A stretch of DNA of 64,000 bases from Oxalobacter formigenes (lineage in GTDB: Bacteria > Pseudomonadota > Gammaproteobacteria > Burkholderiales > Burkholderiaceae_D), in assembly GCA_023667225.1 (NCBI GenBank), contig JAMPAN010000002.1, positions 49,984 through 113,983 of the forward strand, written 5' to 3'. Below the pieces are notes generated by a model, which saw only the letters and a program-made list of their open reading frames with translations, ran no database searches and had not been told where the DNA came from. Numbering within the stretch: position 1 is the first letter of the stretch; every line of letters starts with the position of its first letter. Below, in pieces: positions 10,301-18,092 of this stretch. The translations under genes and the position numbers were made by a program.

Positions 10301-13163
10301 CACTGTTGTCCCTGATTAAGCCTGACGGGATCCATTCCAGTAAATGACGGTGCGATAGCAGTAATCTGAAGAGTGTTCTGACAATAGCGTCAAGATGATA
10401 GCCGGCTTCATGGGGAAGCACCATGAAATTCAGGAAAATATTGGAGCACTGACGGTTTGTTGTACCCATGCATACGGACAGATGTTGTCTGATATCTGTA
10501 TGGCGGTGCTTGGCAATAAGGCTGGTCAGGAAGGCCAGAAAAGCCGGCAGAAAAAAGGCGGAAAGCAGTGCCAGTGTCCATATCCAGGCAGGTTTCAAGG
10601 CTATCCATGCCGCTGCAAAAAGAAACGTGACAGCTGGCGCAACCATGCTGCGCCGCAGGTTGTCAAACAGTTTCCAGCGAGAAAGCCGCGAAAGCGGATT
10701 GGGTTGCCTTTTTTCTTTGTTCTGAGCCGATGTATCCGGTACGCAGGGAAAGAGCCACTTGACGAGTTGCCAGTCTCCCCTTATCCAGCGGTGGCGGCGT
10801 TTGACATCGGAGAGATAATCTGCCGGATATTTTTCATAAAGTGAGACATCACTGACAAGGCCGGATCGGGCATAACATCCTTCCAGCAGGTCATGGCTTA
10901 AAATGTGATTGGACGGGAGCCTGTTGCCAAGGGCAAAGTTGACGGCATCAATATCATAGATGCCTTTGCCAATAAATGAGCCTTCGCCAAACAGATCCTG
11001 GTAAACGTCGGATACAGTTCTGGTATAAGGGTCGATTCCTGCGTCCCCACTGTTTAGCCGCTCGTAAATGGAAGCATGGCTGCCTGGCAGGAGGCTGGCT
11101 ACGCGCGGCTGGAGAATGCCGTATCCTTTTGCGACTATCCGTTTTTTTTCGTCATAGACGGCTTTGTTTAACGGATGGGCAAGGGTAGCAATAAACTGGC
11201 GGGCCGTATCCCTGAAAAGACGGGTATCGCTGTCTAAGGTAATGACAAAACGGAACCGGCTGGTTTGGCTGAAATCACCGATTTTTATGGAAAAATTGGC
11301 AGGCCGGTTTCGTAAGAAAGCATTGAGTTCTTCCAGTTTTCCCCTTTTGCGTTCCTGCCCCATCCAGATTTGCTCACTGGTGTTAAAGTGTCTTGGGCGG
11401 TGCAGCAGCCAGAAAGGAGAGAGGTTGTCCCTGTTTTGGTATTGCCGGTTCAGTTTTTTAATTTTTTCAGCGGCATATTCCAGCAGTTTGGCATCCTGTT
11501 CGGTTTCTTCTGTTGCTGCATCGGTAAAATCGCTTAAGAGGCAGAAGCGAAGCCGTTTATCCTGGTTTCCAAGGTAATGTATTTCCAGTGTTTCGCATAG
11601 CTGGTCAATGTTTTCCGGACTGATCAGCATGCAGGGAATGGCTATGACGGTATCGCAGCCTTCAGGGATGCCGCCGGAGAAATCCATGCGCGGCAAACGG
11701 GAGGGTGAAATTGCCAACATGGATAACCAGTTGACCAATGAAACAGCCAGGTGGCTGGATGCAATCAGGGTTGTTGTGCCTAACAGAAGGAGGAACCAGA
11801 CAGGGAAATCGCCGGTTTCCGTTATGCGGAGCATGACAGCAGTAAAGAGGGAGGAAAGTACCAGTATGCTGCCAAGATAGGGAATGGCCGGGAAGTGTCT
11901 AATCCATGCCGGAACACGCTGACGGAGAGGTTGTTTTATATCTGCCGCTTTCTCAAGCAGGGAGCGCCCTTCGGCAATAAGATAGTAGCCTACATGGGCA
12001 GCTCTGTTATCGACACCTTCCTGCAAGGCATGTTTTTTTGCCATGTTAATGGCTTTGGATGCGATGGCTTCTTCAGTCAGGTGACTGTATTTCGCCATAT
12101 TTTCAATAACGCGGCGGTAATGATCACGGGAGGCAAAATCCATGGCGGAATACACGCCTGCCGGGTCGGTTTTGAGTCGGTGTTCTACCTGGCTGACTGA
12201 TTCAAAAAAAAGATGCCAGTCTATGTTTCCCAGCAGGCGGATGCTGGTGATGCTGTTACTGATGCTGACCTGGTCAGACGCCTGCCGTTGTGTTTCCTGC
12301 ATGACAAGCTGCTCAATGGTAACGCCTGTTTCGGCAAGCCGGTTTGCTACCCAGTTCAAAGGAAGGGTCAAGGTTGACTTTTGGCTTTGAAGACGGCGTG
12401 TCATTTCAGCAATGAAGGCGCTGTCCATTGGAGGATGGGAACGGGCCAGATCTGCTACCTGGAGGATAAGGCCGGCAGGGTCGTTTTCAGCTGTATCCAG
12501 AAATCTTTTTACCCATTGCTCTGCCAGCTCATGATGCTGGCGTGAGATGGCAAGGCGGACAGCTACTCGCCTCAGGTTTTCTATTAGTGCCAGGCGCAGC
12601 ATAACCGGAATGGCCCATAGTTCTCCTGTGGTTAATGGAGCGAGGCTTTGATAGGAGGAGATAAAGGCAGTCAATTTTTCTATATCGATCCGCCCGTCTC
12701 CATGTGAAACGATTTCCAGTGCCAGTTCATATACTCTCGGCCAGCCTTCACATATTCCGGCACCCAGCCTGGGCAGTTCCCGGCTGTACTGCAAGGGAAG
12801 ATGACGTTGTGCTGTACGAATTTGCTCTTCAATGAGGTAGTAATTGTCAAGCAGCCATTCTGCTGCTGGAATGATTCGCCGGCCGGACTTGAGCTCACAG
12901 GAAAACAGTGTGAATACCTGTTGGAGAATATTGGCATTTTCCGACAGTCTCAAAAGTAGCCTGTCAGGCTTTTTTTTCTTGCACAGCACATGTCGGGATG
13001 CCAGAAATTTGCCGTATTGGCTCATCTGGGATGTGCTCATCAGTTCTGAGCGGAGAGGTTCCTCATCACAGCATATATCTGGCCGGGATGGAAAGTTTTT
13101 GCTTTTTCCTGCAAGAATGCGTAACCATTTGCCTGTTTTCCGGAGTATGTTGGAGATATTCAC
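4365..13163 (-). CDS. Cyclic beta-1,2-glucan synthase-like protein (NdvB/ChvB type, GT84 plus GH94)
   Basis: A single 2932-residue open frame, close in size to NdvB/ChvB (about 2830 aa). Residues 1-420 are soluble. Helices near 425-480, 840-895 and 965-1006 surround a processive glycosyltransferase domain at about 505-800 with DSD at 644-646, HDLLEG at 757-762 and RHRWIRGDW near 790-798. A glycoamylase-like region follows (around the ASEARLTSFVAI segment), then two GH94 N-terminal-like beta domains, and a C-terminal GH94 phosphorylase barrel with GTGDWNDGMD at 2603-2612 (likely acid D2609). Characterised relatives make cyclic osmoregulated periplasmic glucans from UDP-glucose, the GH94 part setting chain length. 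The start is a GTG without a strong ribosome site; ATG at 13040 is an alternative. It is transcribed alone, divergent from scpB. The linkage and the cyclic product are inferred from the domain order. Confidence 0.87.
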   Translation of the reverse strand: MNISNILRKTGKWLRILAGKSKNFPSRPDICCDEEPLRSELMSTSQMSQYGKFLASRHVLCKKKKPDRLLLRLSENANILQQVFTLFSCELKSGRRIIPAAEWLLDNYYLIEEQIRTAQRHLPLQYSRELPRLGAGICEGWPRVYELALEIVSHGDGRIDIEKLTAFISSYQSLAPLTTGELWAIPVMLRLALIENLRRVAVRLAISRQHHELAEQWVKRFLDTAENDPAGLILQVADLARSHPPMDSAFIAEMTRRLQSQKSTLTLPLNWVANRLAETGVTIEQLVMQETQRQASDQVSISNSITSIRLLGNIDWHLFFESVSQVEHRLKTDPAGVYSAMDFASRDHYRRVIENMAKYSHLTEEAIASKAINMAKKHALQEGVDNRAAHVGYYLIAEGRSLLEKAADIKQPLRQRVPAWIRHFPAIPYLGSILVLSSLFTAVMLRITETGDFPVWFLLLLGTTTLIASSHLAVSLVNWLSMLAISPSRLPRMDFSGGIPEGCDTVIAIPCMLISPENIDQLCETLEIHYLGNQDKRLRFCLLSDFTDAATEETEQDAKLLEYAAEKIKKLNRQYQNRDNLSPFWLLHRPRHFNTSEQIWMGQERKRGKLEELNAFLRNRPANFSIKIGDFSQTSRFRFVITLDSDTRLFRDTARQFIATLAHPLNKAVYDEKKRIVAKGYGILQPRVASLLPGSHASIYERLNSGDAGIDPYTRTVSDVYQDLFGEGSFIGKGIYDIDAVNFALGNRLPSNHILSHDLLEGCYARSGLVSDVSLYEKYPADYLSDVKRRHRWIRGDWQLVKWLFPCVPDTSAQNKEKRQPNPLSRLSRWKLFDNLRRSMVAPAVTFLFAAAWIALKPAWIWTLALLSAFFLPAFLAFLTSLIAKHRHTDIRQHLSVCMGTTNRQCSNIFLNFMVLPHEAGYHLDAIVRTLFRLLLSHRHLLEWIPSGLIRDNSENLPAYIRTMWCAPAFSLSVFAAVFLTRPPVLIVASPFLLLWLFSPLIAWFASQPVQHKEKPLSPGHLLYLRKLARKIWAFFDTHVTTENNWLPPDNIQEALSAAFLDKPLPPGYRKDNLGRIIACRTSPTNIGLALLAYLAAADFAYIPVGQAISRTSLTFSSLSRMDRYRGHFYNWYDTTTLKTIQTPLYLSTVDSGNLAGHLLTLKSGLQELICRPAISPRLSNGLYDTFSILAEYLPEKNELTQEITSQWLSRDEKTAFSLHDIFCWVERLANHAGRLVNTQANQKKTFGLFWAKTFHKQCCQMLEEISLLMPWVTLTEWRHQPDRFDSLNRLPTLDELAQYDRTVLPAIRQALNQAKPDEKTKLKALAILVEQAVSAASGRICQLQAIARHADEFARMDFRFLMNPSTRLLSIGFNVTEKKRDNSYYDLLASEARLTSFVAISQGQIPQENWFALGRKMVAVGKNAALLSWSGSMFEYLMPQLVMPVYEDTLLEQTNRTVVKKQMEYGIKHRLPWGISESGYFAFDANLHYQYRAFGVPGLGLKRGLGEDLVIAPYASMLALMIDPESACKNLIRLDKEGFKGQFGLFEAIDFTPARLGPGKNHAVIRSFMAHHQGMGLLALLSLLMNRPMQKRFEAEPVFKATLPLLQERVPRQIPHFEAAPSHIMSRQASLQPVAPNRIYRTANTPKPEIQLLSNGNYHVMLTNAGAGYSRWKDLAISRWQEDSVQDNRGTWFYVRDRETGKFWSTTYQPVCRRHTFYEVIFSEGKAEFRSCEDDIEIHSEIGVCPEENMEIRHHTLTSHALQDRKIEFTACSEIVIAPSKADRSHPAFSKLFIQTEIIPEHHAVISTRRPRHAEEKPPYVFHMMIVHGADHTDASYETDRMRFIGRGHTAANPIALLSGKTLSGSEGSVLDPVAAIRHNLILQPGKPVVIDYLCGIAENRETCLKMIEKYDDMNLSERVLELALNHGQALLRQLNAEESDAQLYAKLASGILYANRNFRAKSHILANNSRGQQGLWSYAISGDLPIVLLQISGRENLDMVRQIVQAHAYWHMKGLPVDLVIWNEDNAGYRQTLQEQITNIITAVHPAQTMNRQGGIFLRQTEQIAMEDRILISSAARIILSDTDGPLVTQLHNAERAERRKPALLPPGKKHLPQNAPDISRDDLLIFNGTGGFSPDGKEYVMLLSKEKTTPAPWVNILANPHFGCIISESGQSYTWQGNAHELRLTPWNNDPVSDTGGETFYLRDEESGHYWSPVPAPCPGKGKYQCRHGFGYSAFEHTEDGIRSELWVYVALKANIKYFTFKVRNESARTRQLSAAGYVEWVLGSLREDNHMYIITEREPQTGAILARNTYNTEFADHLAFFATTGTDRTITGNRAEFIGRNRTLANPAAMSYACLSNQVGAGYDPCGAIHVPFILEKGEERRISFLLGTADRRTPDISRLIRRFTSPFAPDAILEEIHQYWKQILGTVRLETPDLSLNILANGWLMYQTIACRLWARSGFYQSGGAFGFRDQLQDAMAVTHTAPDLLRNQILLHASRQFIEGDVQHWWHPPSGRGVRTRCSDDYLWLPLAVCRYIRSTGDTGILDESAFFLESPPVPDGQDTRYDMPAQSSQSGTIYRHCTLAIRHGLRFGSHGLPLIGTGDWNDGMDRVGKAGKGESIWLGFFLYHILLEFGKIARQYGDKPFAETCEKAARSLKQQLHDHAWDGAWYRRAYFDNGMPLGSFVNPECRIDSISQSWSVLSDAGEKKRAIQAMDSLNARLIRRKEKLIRLLTPPFDQSELDPGYIKGYVPGVRENGGQYTHAAIWAAMAFAKLKNNRLAWELFNLINPVNHSLDPESVRQYKVEPYVIAADIYALSPHEGRGGWTWYTGSAGWMYRLILESLIGISLEYGKLHFAPCLPSEWEKIRITYRHGQSTYHITMEQSDTVSGMEIILNGIKQENTFIRLDNDHQTHQVLIRVKRIPAENNIV

Positions 13164-13554
13164 AATTTCGGTCTCGTTTCGCTAACAAAGGGGAACAATG
13201 CGCCATACTTTCCCAATAAAGCGCATGGGGCTGTTTATTGAAAATCAAGGGCACAGATGAAATAGCAGGTTTTTCCTGTATTCCTTTTTCAGGAACAAAA
13301 GCCGTGCTTCTTTTGCAGCGGTGCTGTTTTTTCTTGATGGAATTTGTCCGGTTGTGTGCACTTCGGGCAAAATCGTTGTAGAATCTGGACGCCGGATGTC
13401 CTGTCGGGAAAAAAGTGGCATAAAGTGGAGACGGGGTGATATCTGTTTTCCGGCATATAGTTTCTTTACCGGCAGAATGGGGCCAAGCGCAGTTTCATAC
13501 TTTACGGCGAGCGGTTTAAAGAACCGGGCTGAATTTCCGGATACTTTGTGATAT
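13164..13554. other. 391-base divergent intergenic region between the glucan synthase gene and scpB
   Basis: This holds the promoters of two divergent units. I see no convincing gene; open frames on both strands lack family features and ribosome sites. An ATGCGC-N17-GCGCAT inverted repeat lies at 13198-13226, about 35 bases upstream of the glucan synthase start. No promoter stands out well enough to call. Confidence 0.5.
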
Positions 13555-14169
13555 ATGGCAGAGGAAAAAATTATCCTCGAAACGGCGTTGTTGTGTGCGC
13601 CGGAAGCATTATCCATGCAGGATATGAAGAATCTGCTGGAAAATACCGGGACTGAAATCAACGAACGCTGGCAAGGGCGAATCAGGCGGATTCTGGCAGA
13701 GTTGTCTGAGGACTGGTCCGGAAAAGGGTTGGAGCTAGTTCAGGTTGCCAATGGATGGCGTTTCCAGAGCAGGCCTGAAATGAAACCCTGGCTGGCTTGT
13801 CTGACTAGGGAAAAGCTGCCAAGGTATAGTCGGGCTACGCTGGAGACACTGGCTATTATTGCTTATAACCAGCCGGTGACACGGGGGGATATTGAGCAAA
13901 TCAGAGGAGTGATGGTCAATCCCAATACAATCCGTATGCTGGAGGAAAGGGGTTGGATTGAAGTGGTCGGCCACCGGGAAACACTGGGAAGACCGGCTCT
14001 TTTTGCCACGACAAGGCAGTTTCTGGCAGATTTGGGACTGGCTTCGCTGGAGGCATTACCGCCGCTTCTTCAGCCCGTGCAGAATGAAGAAGCAGAGAGG
14101 GGAGAACCTGAAGTAAATGAGGATGGAGATGGTCTGGGGTACGGGTTATCCAAACAGCCGGATCTTTAA
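13555..14169 (+). CDS. scpB: Segregation and condensation protein B
   Basis: Kleisin-associated subunit of the bacterial condensin complex (SMC or MksB with ScpA) that compacts and segregates the chromosome. The 204-aa protein has the two tandem winged helices typical of ScpB; the most conserved part is [20 protein letters not shown] followed by an IRGV segment and the [18 protein letters not shown] helix-wing. An acidic, poorly conserved tail ends it. rluB starts 33 bases downstream in the same direction, a pairing common in many bacteria. scpA is not next to it here. Confidence 0.95.
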   Translation: MAEEKIILETALLCAPEALSMQDMKNLLENTGTEINERWQGRIRRILAELSEDWSGKGLELVQVANGWRFQSRPEMKPWLACLTREKLPRYSRATLETLAIIAYNQPVTRGDIEQIRGVMVNPNTIRMLEERGWIEVVGHRETLGRPALFATTRQFLADLGLASLEALPPLLQPVQNEEAERGEPEVNEDGDGLGYGLSKQPDL

Positions 14170-14202
14170 TAGAAGTAAAGAGCGCAAAACAGGTTAAACA
14201 GA

Positions 14203-15588
14203 ATGAATATGAGAAAAGAAAACAGGGACGCGCCTCACAGTGTGGAAAACGGGAAACAGCGCGACAGTAATCATCCGGCGTTTATTGGTGTAGTGATGCA
14301 AAATGGGCAGGAACAGACCGGCATGGTTTTTTCTGATACCCAGGGGCAGGCTGACAATATGGCTGCCCTAAAGGGAAATCAGGGCAAAAGCCGGACAAAA
14401 GGAAGAAAAAACGGATATTCCTACCGAAAACCGGAAGGAAGGAAAGCTTCTTTTCCTCTGGGTGATCCGGACGAGGTGTTCTCATATGTAACATCTGACG
14501 CCTATGACAAGGACGGCTCACCGGATACTTCCCTGTATGAAGGAAAAAAGGGCAAAGGGAAAACAGGACGCAGGGAATTCATTGCAGGTAATGACGCGCC
14601 CAAACTGCATAAGGTTCTGGCTGAGGTCGGTCTGGGCTCCAGACGCGACATGGAAGATATGATTATTGCAGGCCGGGTTTCTGTTAATGGGGAGCCTGCG
14701 CATATTGGCCAGCGTATCATGGAAACGGATCAGGTGCGCATTAATGGTAAATTGCTGCAACGCAAGGTTGGCAAACGTCCGCCCAGGGTTCTGATTTATC
14801 ATAAGCCGGCAGGGGAGATTGTCAGCCGCGATGATCCGGAAAAACGTCCCTCGGTTTTCGACAAGCTGCCTGCGGTGAAAAATGGTAAATGGCTGGCAGT
14901 AGGCCGTCTGGATTTCAATACGGAAGGGTTGTTGCTTTTTACTACGTCAGGTGATTTGGCCAATCGGTTGATGCATCCCCGGTATAACATTGAGCGGGAA
15001 TATGCTGTTCGGACGCTGGGCGAGCTTGAAGAAGGGATGCGGCAGAAATTGCTTGCAGGCGTTGAGCTGGAGGATGGGAAAGGACAGTTTTCGCGTATTG
15101 CCGACGGCGGCGGAGACGGTGTCAATAAATGGTATCGCGTAGTGATCGGGGAAGGCCGTAATCGGGAGGTGCGCCGTTTGTTTGAAGCGGTAGGCTTGAC
15201 AGTATCCCGCCTGATTCGCACGCGATATGGCGCATTGAGTTTGCCGCAAGGATTGAAGCGGGGCCGATGGGATGAGCTTGGGGAAAATGCTGTTCGTGAT
15301 TTGCTTCGCCTGGCTGGTCTTGAGCAAAAAGAAGAACAGAAATCCGGAAAATCCTGGCCGGCGGCTTCCCGCAAAAAGAATGGAAATGGTGGTTATGCCT
15401 CTTTGCCGGAGTTTGGCAGGCCAGGCGACTGGCAGGACGGCAGAGGGCCCAAAAAAATATATAACCGTCAGCCTGATCCCTTGCAGACGACCTTTGGTTA
15501 TGCCGGTGTTGATAACCGCTATACCGGTGTGGGACAACGAAACGGCAATCGTTTGTATCAGGGCGGCCAGCGTCGCCGCAAAGGGTAA
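14203..15588 (+). CDS. rluB: 23S rRNA pseudouridine synthase RluB (RsuA/RluB/E/F family)
   Basis: Converts a uridine of the 23S rRNA peptidyl-transferase region (U2605 in E. coli) to pseudouridine. In this 461-aa protein an S4 RNA-binding domain lies at about 133-180, followed by the synthase domain with catalytic Asp237 in [12 protein letters not shown] and the [15 protein letters not shown] motif. A charged low-complexity extension of about 130 residues precedes the S4 domain and a basic Gly/Arg/Lys/Asn-rich tail of about 90 residues follows; both are probably disordered RNA-binding segments, longer than in the compact E. coli enzyme. RluB over RluE or RluF is chosen from the S4 domain and the scpB neighbour. 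Confidence 0.93.
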   Translation: MNMRKENRDAPHSVENGKQRDSNHPAFIGVVMQNGQEQTGMVFSDTQGQADNMAALKGNQGKSRTKGRKNGYSYRKPEGRKASFPLGDPDEVFSYVTSDAYDKDGSPDTSLYEGKKGKGKTGRREFIAGNDAPKLHKVLAEVGLGSRRDMEDMIIAGRVSVNGEPAHIGQRIMETDQVRINGKLLQRKVGKRPPRVLIYHKPAGEIVSRDDPEKRPSVFDKLPAVKNGKWLAVGRLDFNTEGLLLFTTSGDLANRLMHPRYNIEREYAVRTLGELEEGMRQKLLAGVELEDGKGQFSRIADGGGDGVNKWYRVVIGEGRNREVRRLFEAVGLTVSRLIRTRYGALSLPQGLKRGRWDELGENAVRDLLRLAGLEQKEEQKSGKSWPAASRKKNGNGGYASLPEFGRPGDWQDGRGPKKIYNRQPDPLQTTFGYAGVDNRYTGVGQRNGNRLYQGGQRRRKG

Positions 15589-15609
15589 GGCTGTTTGCCG
15601 GAAAACCAG

Positions 15610-16242
15610 TCAGGCTGTTTTGTCAGGGAACAGGCAAAGATCGTGGATAAGGCATTCCGCGCATTTGGGGGCGCGGGCTGTGCAGGTATAACGGCCATGG
15701 AGGAGCAGCCAATGGTGGGCATTTAGCAGGTATTCTTCGGGAATAATGCTGACCAGTTTTTCTTCTACGGCGAGAACGGTTTTTCCAGGCGCCATGCCGG
15801 TTCGGTTGGCAACGCGGAAAATATGCGTATCCACGGCCATGACCGGTTTCCTGAAGGCTGCGTTTAAAACGACATTGGCCGTTTTCCTGCCCACTCCCGG
15901 CAGGGTTTGCAAGGCTTCGCGGGTTTGCGGAACGACGCCGTTGTATTGTTCAATCAATATTTCACAGGTTTTGACCAGATTTTTTGATTTGGTCGGATAC
16001 AGGTTAATGGTTTTAAGATAGGGCTTAAGTCCTTCAACTCCAAGTGCAATAATGGCTTGCGGTGTGTTGGCAACAGGAAACAGTTTTTGTGTGGCTTTGT
16101 TAACCGATATATCAGTTGCCTGTGCCGACAGCATGACAGCAAGTAAAAGTTCGAAAGGCGTGTGATAGACCAGTTCGGACGCCGGTTCGGGCATGGCAGC
16201 CTGGAAGCGCTGCATGGCCTGGCAGACTTTTTTTCTGTTCAT
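15610..16242 (-). CDS. nth: Endonuclease III
   Basis: DNA glycosylase/AP lyase that removes oxidised pyrimidines in base excision repair. The 210-aa protein has the helix-hairpin-helix LPGVGRKTANVVL with catalytic Lys120, catalytic Asp138 in AVDTHIFRVANR, and a C-terminal 4Fe-4S cluster motif C187-X6-C194-X2-C197-X5-C203, exactly the Nth spacing. It is convergent with rluB, only 21 bases apart, with no obvious terminator between them. Length matches E. coli Nth (211 aa). Confidence 0.97.
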   Translation of the reverse strand: MNRKKVCQAMQRFQAAMPEPASELVYHTPFELLLAVMLSAQATDISVNKATQKLFPVANTPQAIIALGVEGLKPYLKTINLYPTKSKNLVKTCEILIEQYNGVVPQTREALQTLPGVGRKTANVVLNAAFRKPVMAVDTHIFRVANRTGMAPGKTVLAVEEKLVSIIPEEYLLNAHHWLLLHGRYTCTARAPKCAECLIHDLCLFPDKTA

Positions 16243-16332
16243 CGTTACAGGAAGTATCTGGACGGAAGTAAGGTGATGTTTTCAGGGGCGAGTGCCCTTG
16301 TTTTTGGTGGTATGGACCTTTTATTGGCAGGT

Positions 16333-17397
16333 TCAGTCAAAGGCCGGGGTGTCAACGCCCAGTATTTTATGCAATTTGGGTGACGTGGTTGTGTATTGAA
16401 GGAGGGCTTTCTTTCGCGGGAAGACATAGGGTACAGCGCCAAAAGCAGCCAGCGCGGCTTCATGAAAGCCCGACAGAATCAGTTTTTTCTTTCCCGGATA
16501 GGTATTGATATCCCCGACCGCAAAAATACCCGGCACGCTGGTTTCAAATTTTTCTGTATCGACCACAATTTGCCGCCGGTCCATTTTCAGTCCCCATTGT
16601 TCAATGGGGCCCAGTTTGGGGGTAAGTCCGTAAAAGACCAGCAGACAGTCAAGCGGAACACGGCGGGTTACGCCGTCTGGCCCGGTTACCCGGATTTCAG
16701 CCAGTTTGCCATTGACTGTCTCAAAGCCGGTCAGTTGCCCTGTCAGGGATTGCATCCGGAATTCTTCATTTAACGCCCGCATTTTTGATACGGATGCCGG
16801 GGAGGCCCGAAATTCTTCTCTTCGGTGCAGGAGAATGACAGATTCTGCCACGTCAACCAGGTTCAGTGTCCAATCCAGGGCGGAATCGCCTCCGCCGCAA
16901 ATGACAATATTTTTACCACGGAAGAATGCCGGATCCTTGACGCGGTAAAAGAGCTGCGTCCCTTCAAATTGTTCGATGCCGTCAAGCTTCAATGTCCGCG
17001 GCTGGAAAGCGCCGACGCCAGCGGCGATAAAAACGGTTTTGGAAATAAATGCTGTATTGGCTGCTGTCGTGACGTCAAAGCGGCCATCTTCACGCTTGCT
17101 GACATGGGTAACTTCCTGCCTGAGGTGAAAGACCGGATTGAAAGGCTCGATCTGTTTCATCAGGTTATCGGTCAGCTGGATGCTGGTGCAGACAGGGAGG
17201 GCCGGAATATCGTATATGGGTTTGTCCGGATACAGTTCCATACATTGCCCGCCAACGGAAGGCAATGAATCGACTATATGCGCGCGTATTTCCAGAAGAC
17301 CCAGTTCGAAAACCTGGAAAAGGCCGACAGGACCTGCGCCGACAATAACAGCATCGGTTTCAATCGGGACGGGATTTGATATGGCTGTGTTCATCAT
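16333..17397 (-). CDS. Ferredoxin--NADP(+) reductase, thioredoxin reductase-like type
   Basis: FAD flavoprotein moving electrons between NADPH and ferredoxin. The 354-aa sequence has an N-terminal FAD Rossmann motif GAGPVG near 20-25, the [17 protein letters not shown] segment that distinguishes TrxB-like ferredoxin reductases (YumC type) from true thioredoxin reductases, an NADP Rossmann motif GGGDSALDW near 167, and a C-terminal [24 protein letters not shown]-binding motif. It lacks the CxxC redox pair of TrxB. It lies 40 bases downstream of fdxA on the same strand, which makes FdxA the likely partner. Start MMNTAISNP was taken; the second Met is equally possible. Confidence 0.93.
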   Translation of the reverse strand: MMNTAISNPVPIETDAVIVGAGPVGLFQVFELGLLEIRAHIVDSLPSVGGQCMELYPDKPIYDIPALPVCTSIQLTDNLMKQIEPFNPVFHLRQEVTHVSKREDGRFDVTTAANTAFISKTVFIAAGVGAFQPRTLKLDGIEQFEGTQLFYRVKDPAFFRGKNIVICGGGDSALDWTLNLVDVAESVILLHRREEFRASPASVSKMRALNEEFRMQSLTGQLTGFETVNGKLAEIRVTGPDGVTRRVPLDCLLVFYGLTPKLGPIEQWGLKMDRRQIVVDTEKFETSVPGIFAVGDINTYPGKKKLILSGFHEAALAAFGAVPYVFPRKKALLQYTTTSPKLHKILGVDTPAFD

Positions 17398-17437
17398 GTT
17401 TCGTTTTTTGCCAATATGGCGGGTGGTATCAAAGCAG

Positions 17438-17761
17438 CTATTTTTTCAGGTATTTCAGTTTGCCGCTGATTTCTTTCCACTTGTCTGCATCAGCCAATGC
17501 AGCTTTGGCGCGGGTGATGGATGGCCATGTTTTGCTGAGTTCCGCATTTATCGCAATATATTCCTGCATGTTTCCAGGTACGTCTTCTGAAGCGAAAATG
17601 GCTGAGGCAGGGCATTCAGGGACACAAACGGCGCAGTCAATACATTCGTCCGGGTCAATAACTACAAAATTGGGGCCTTCGTGAAAGCAGTCGACCGGGC
17701 AAACATCAACACAGTCGGTGTACTTGCAGAGCACACAGGCATCTGTAACAACGTGAGGCAT
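17438..17761 (-). CDS. fdxA: Seven-iron ferredoxin FdxA
   Basis: Small electron carrier of 107 aa. The Cys layout matches Azotobacter ferredoxin I: C9, C17 and C50 for the 3Fe-4S cluster, C21, C40, C43 and C46 for the 4Fe-4S cluster, plus C12 and C25. The downstream helix region ([14 protein letters not shown]) is the usual FdxA tail. AGGAGG ends 10 bases before the ATG, and a good promoter lies upstream. The ferredoxin reductase gene follows at once, so the two probably form an operon feeding low-potential electrons to biosynthesis or redox defence; the end use is not shown by the sequence. Confidence 0.96.
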   Translation of the reverse strand: MPHVVTDACVLCKYTDCVDVCPVDCFHEGPNFVVIDPDECIDCAVCVPECPASAIFASEDVPGNMQEYIAINAELSKTWPSITRAKAALADADKWKEISGKLKYLKK

Positions 17762-17820
17762 ACGATTTTTCCTCCTGTGGGAAGAACGTGACGGGCAGAG
17801 AACGCCTGCAAAAATATTCT

Positions 17821-17849
17821 ATTTTAAGATAAACCAAAATATCAGACAA
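17821..17849 (-). promoter_or_regulatory. Sigma-70-type promoter for fdxA
   Basis: On the minus strand TTGTCT and TAAAAT are separated by exactly 17 bases, about 60 bases upstream of the fdxA start codon. It would drive fdxA and the reductase gene. Confidence 0.6.
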
Positions 17850-17915
17850 ATTGCCGGAAAATAGAAGGCAGGCAGAGAGGAGAGATTCGAAATGCCGGCG
17901 CCCAGGTAAGGGTCT

Positions 17916-17944
17916 TTGCTGTATTGGCATAAACCGGCTAAAAT
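17916..17944 (+). promoter_or_regulatory. Sigma-70-type promoter for tig
   Basis: TTGCTG (17916-17921) and TAAAAT (17939-17944) are 17 bases apart, facing tig. This would give a 5' leader of about 140 bases. Confidence 0.5.
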
Positions 17945-18092
17945 GACGGACGAATTTTTAGGACATATGGCGGAATGCCCGGGATGCTGTTTTGAACGGT
18001 GTTCATTCCCCGGTTATGGTTTTCATAATAAGACAGTTTTGAAATCCGGGACGCTGCCGGGTTCAGAGTCTGATATTTTTGGGTTGAATTAC

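Larger units (their letters stand above)
17762..18092. other. 331-base divergent intergenic region between fdxA and tig
   Basis: It holds back-to-back promoters for fdxA (minus) and tig (plus) and a tig leader of roughly 140 bases. The tig frame stays open upstream to 17916, but that extra stretch does not resemble trigger factor and overlaps the promoter, so I treat it as untranslated. Confidence 0.6.

Noticed and set aside
13245..13661. A 138-residue minus-strand frame across the scpB start
   Set aside because: Overlaps scpB and the divergent promoter region; no homology recognised.
17884..17900. ATTCGAAAT resembling a tRNA T-loop
   Set aside because: No matching stem or anticodon arm can be drawn around it.
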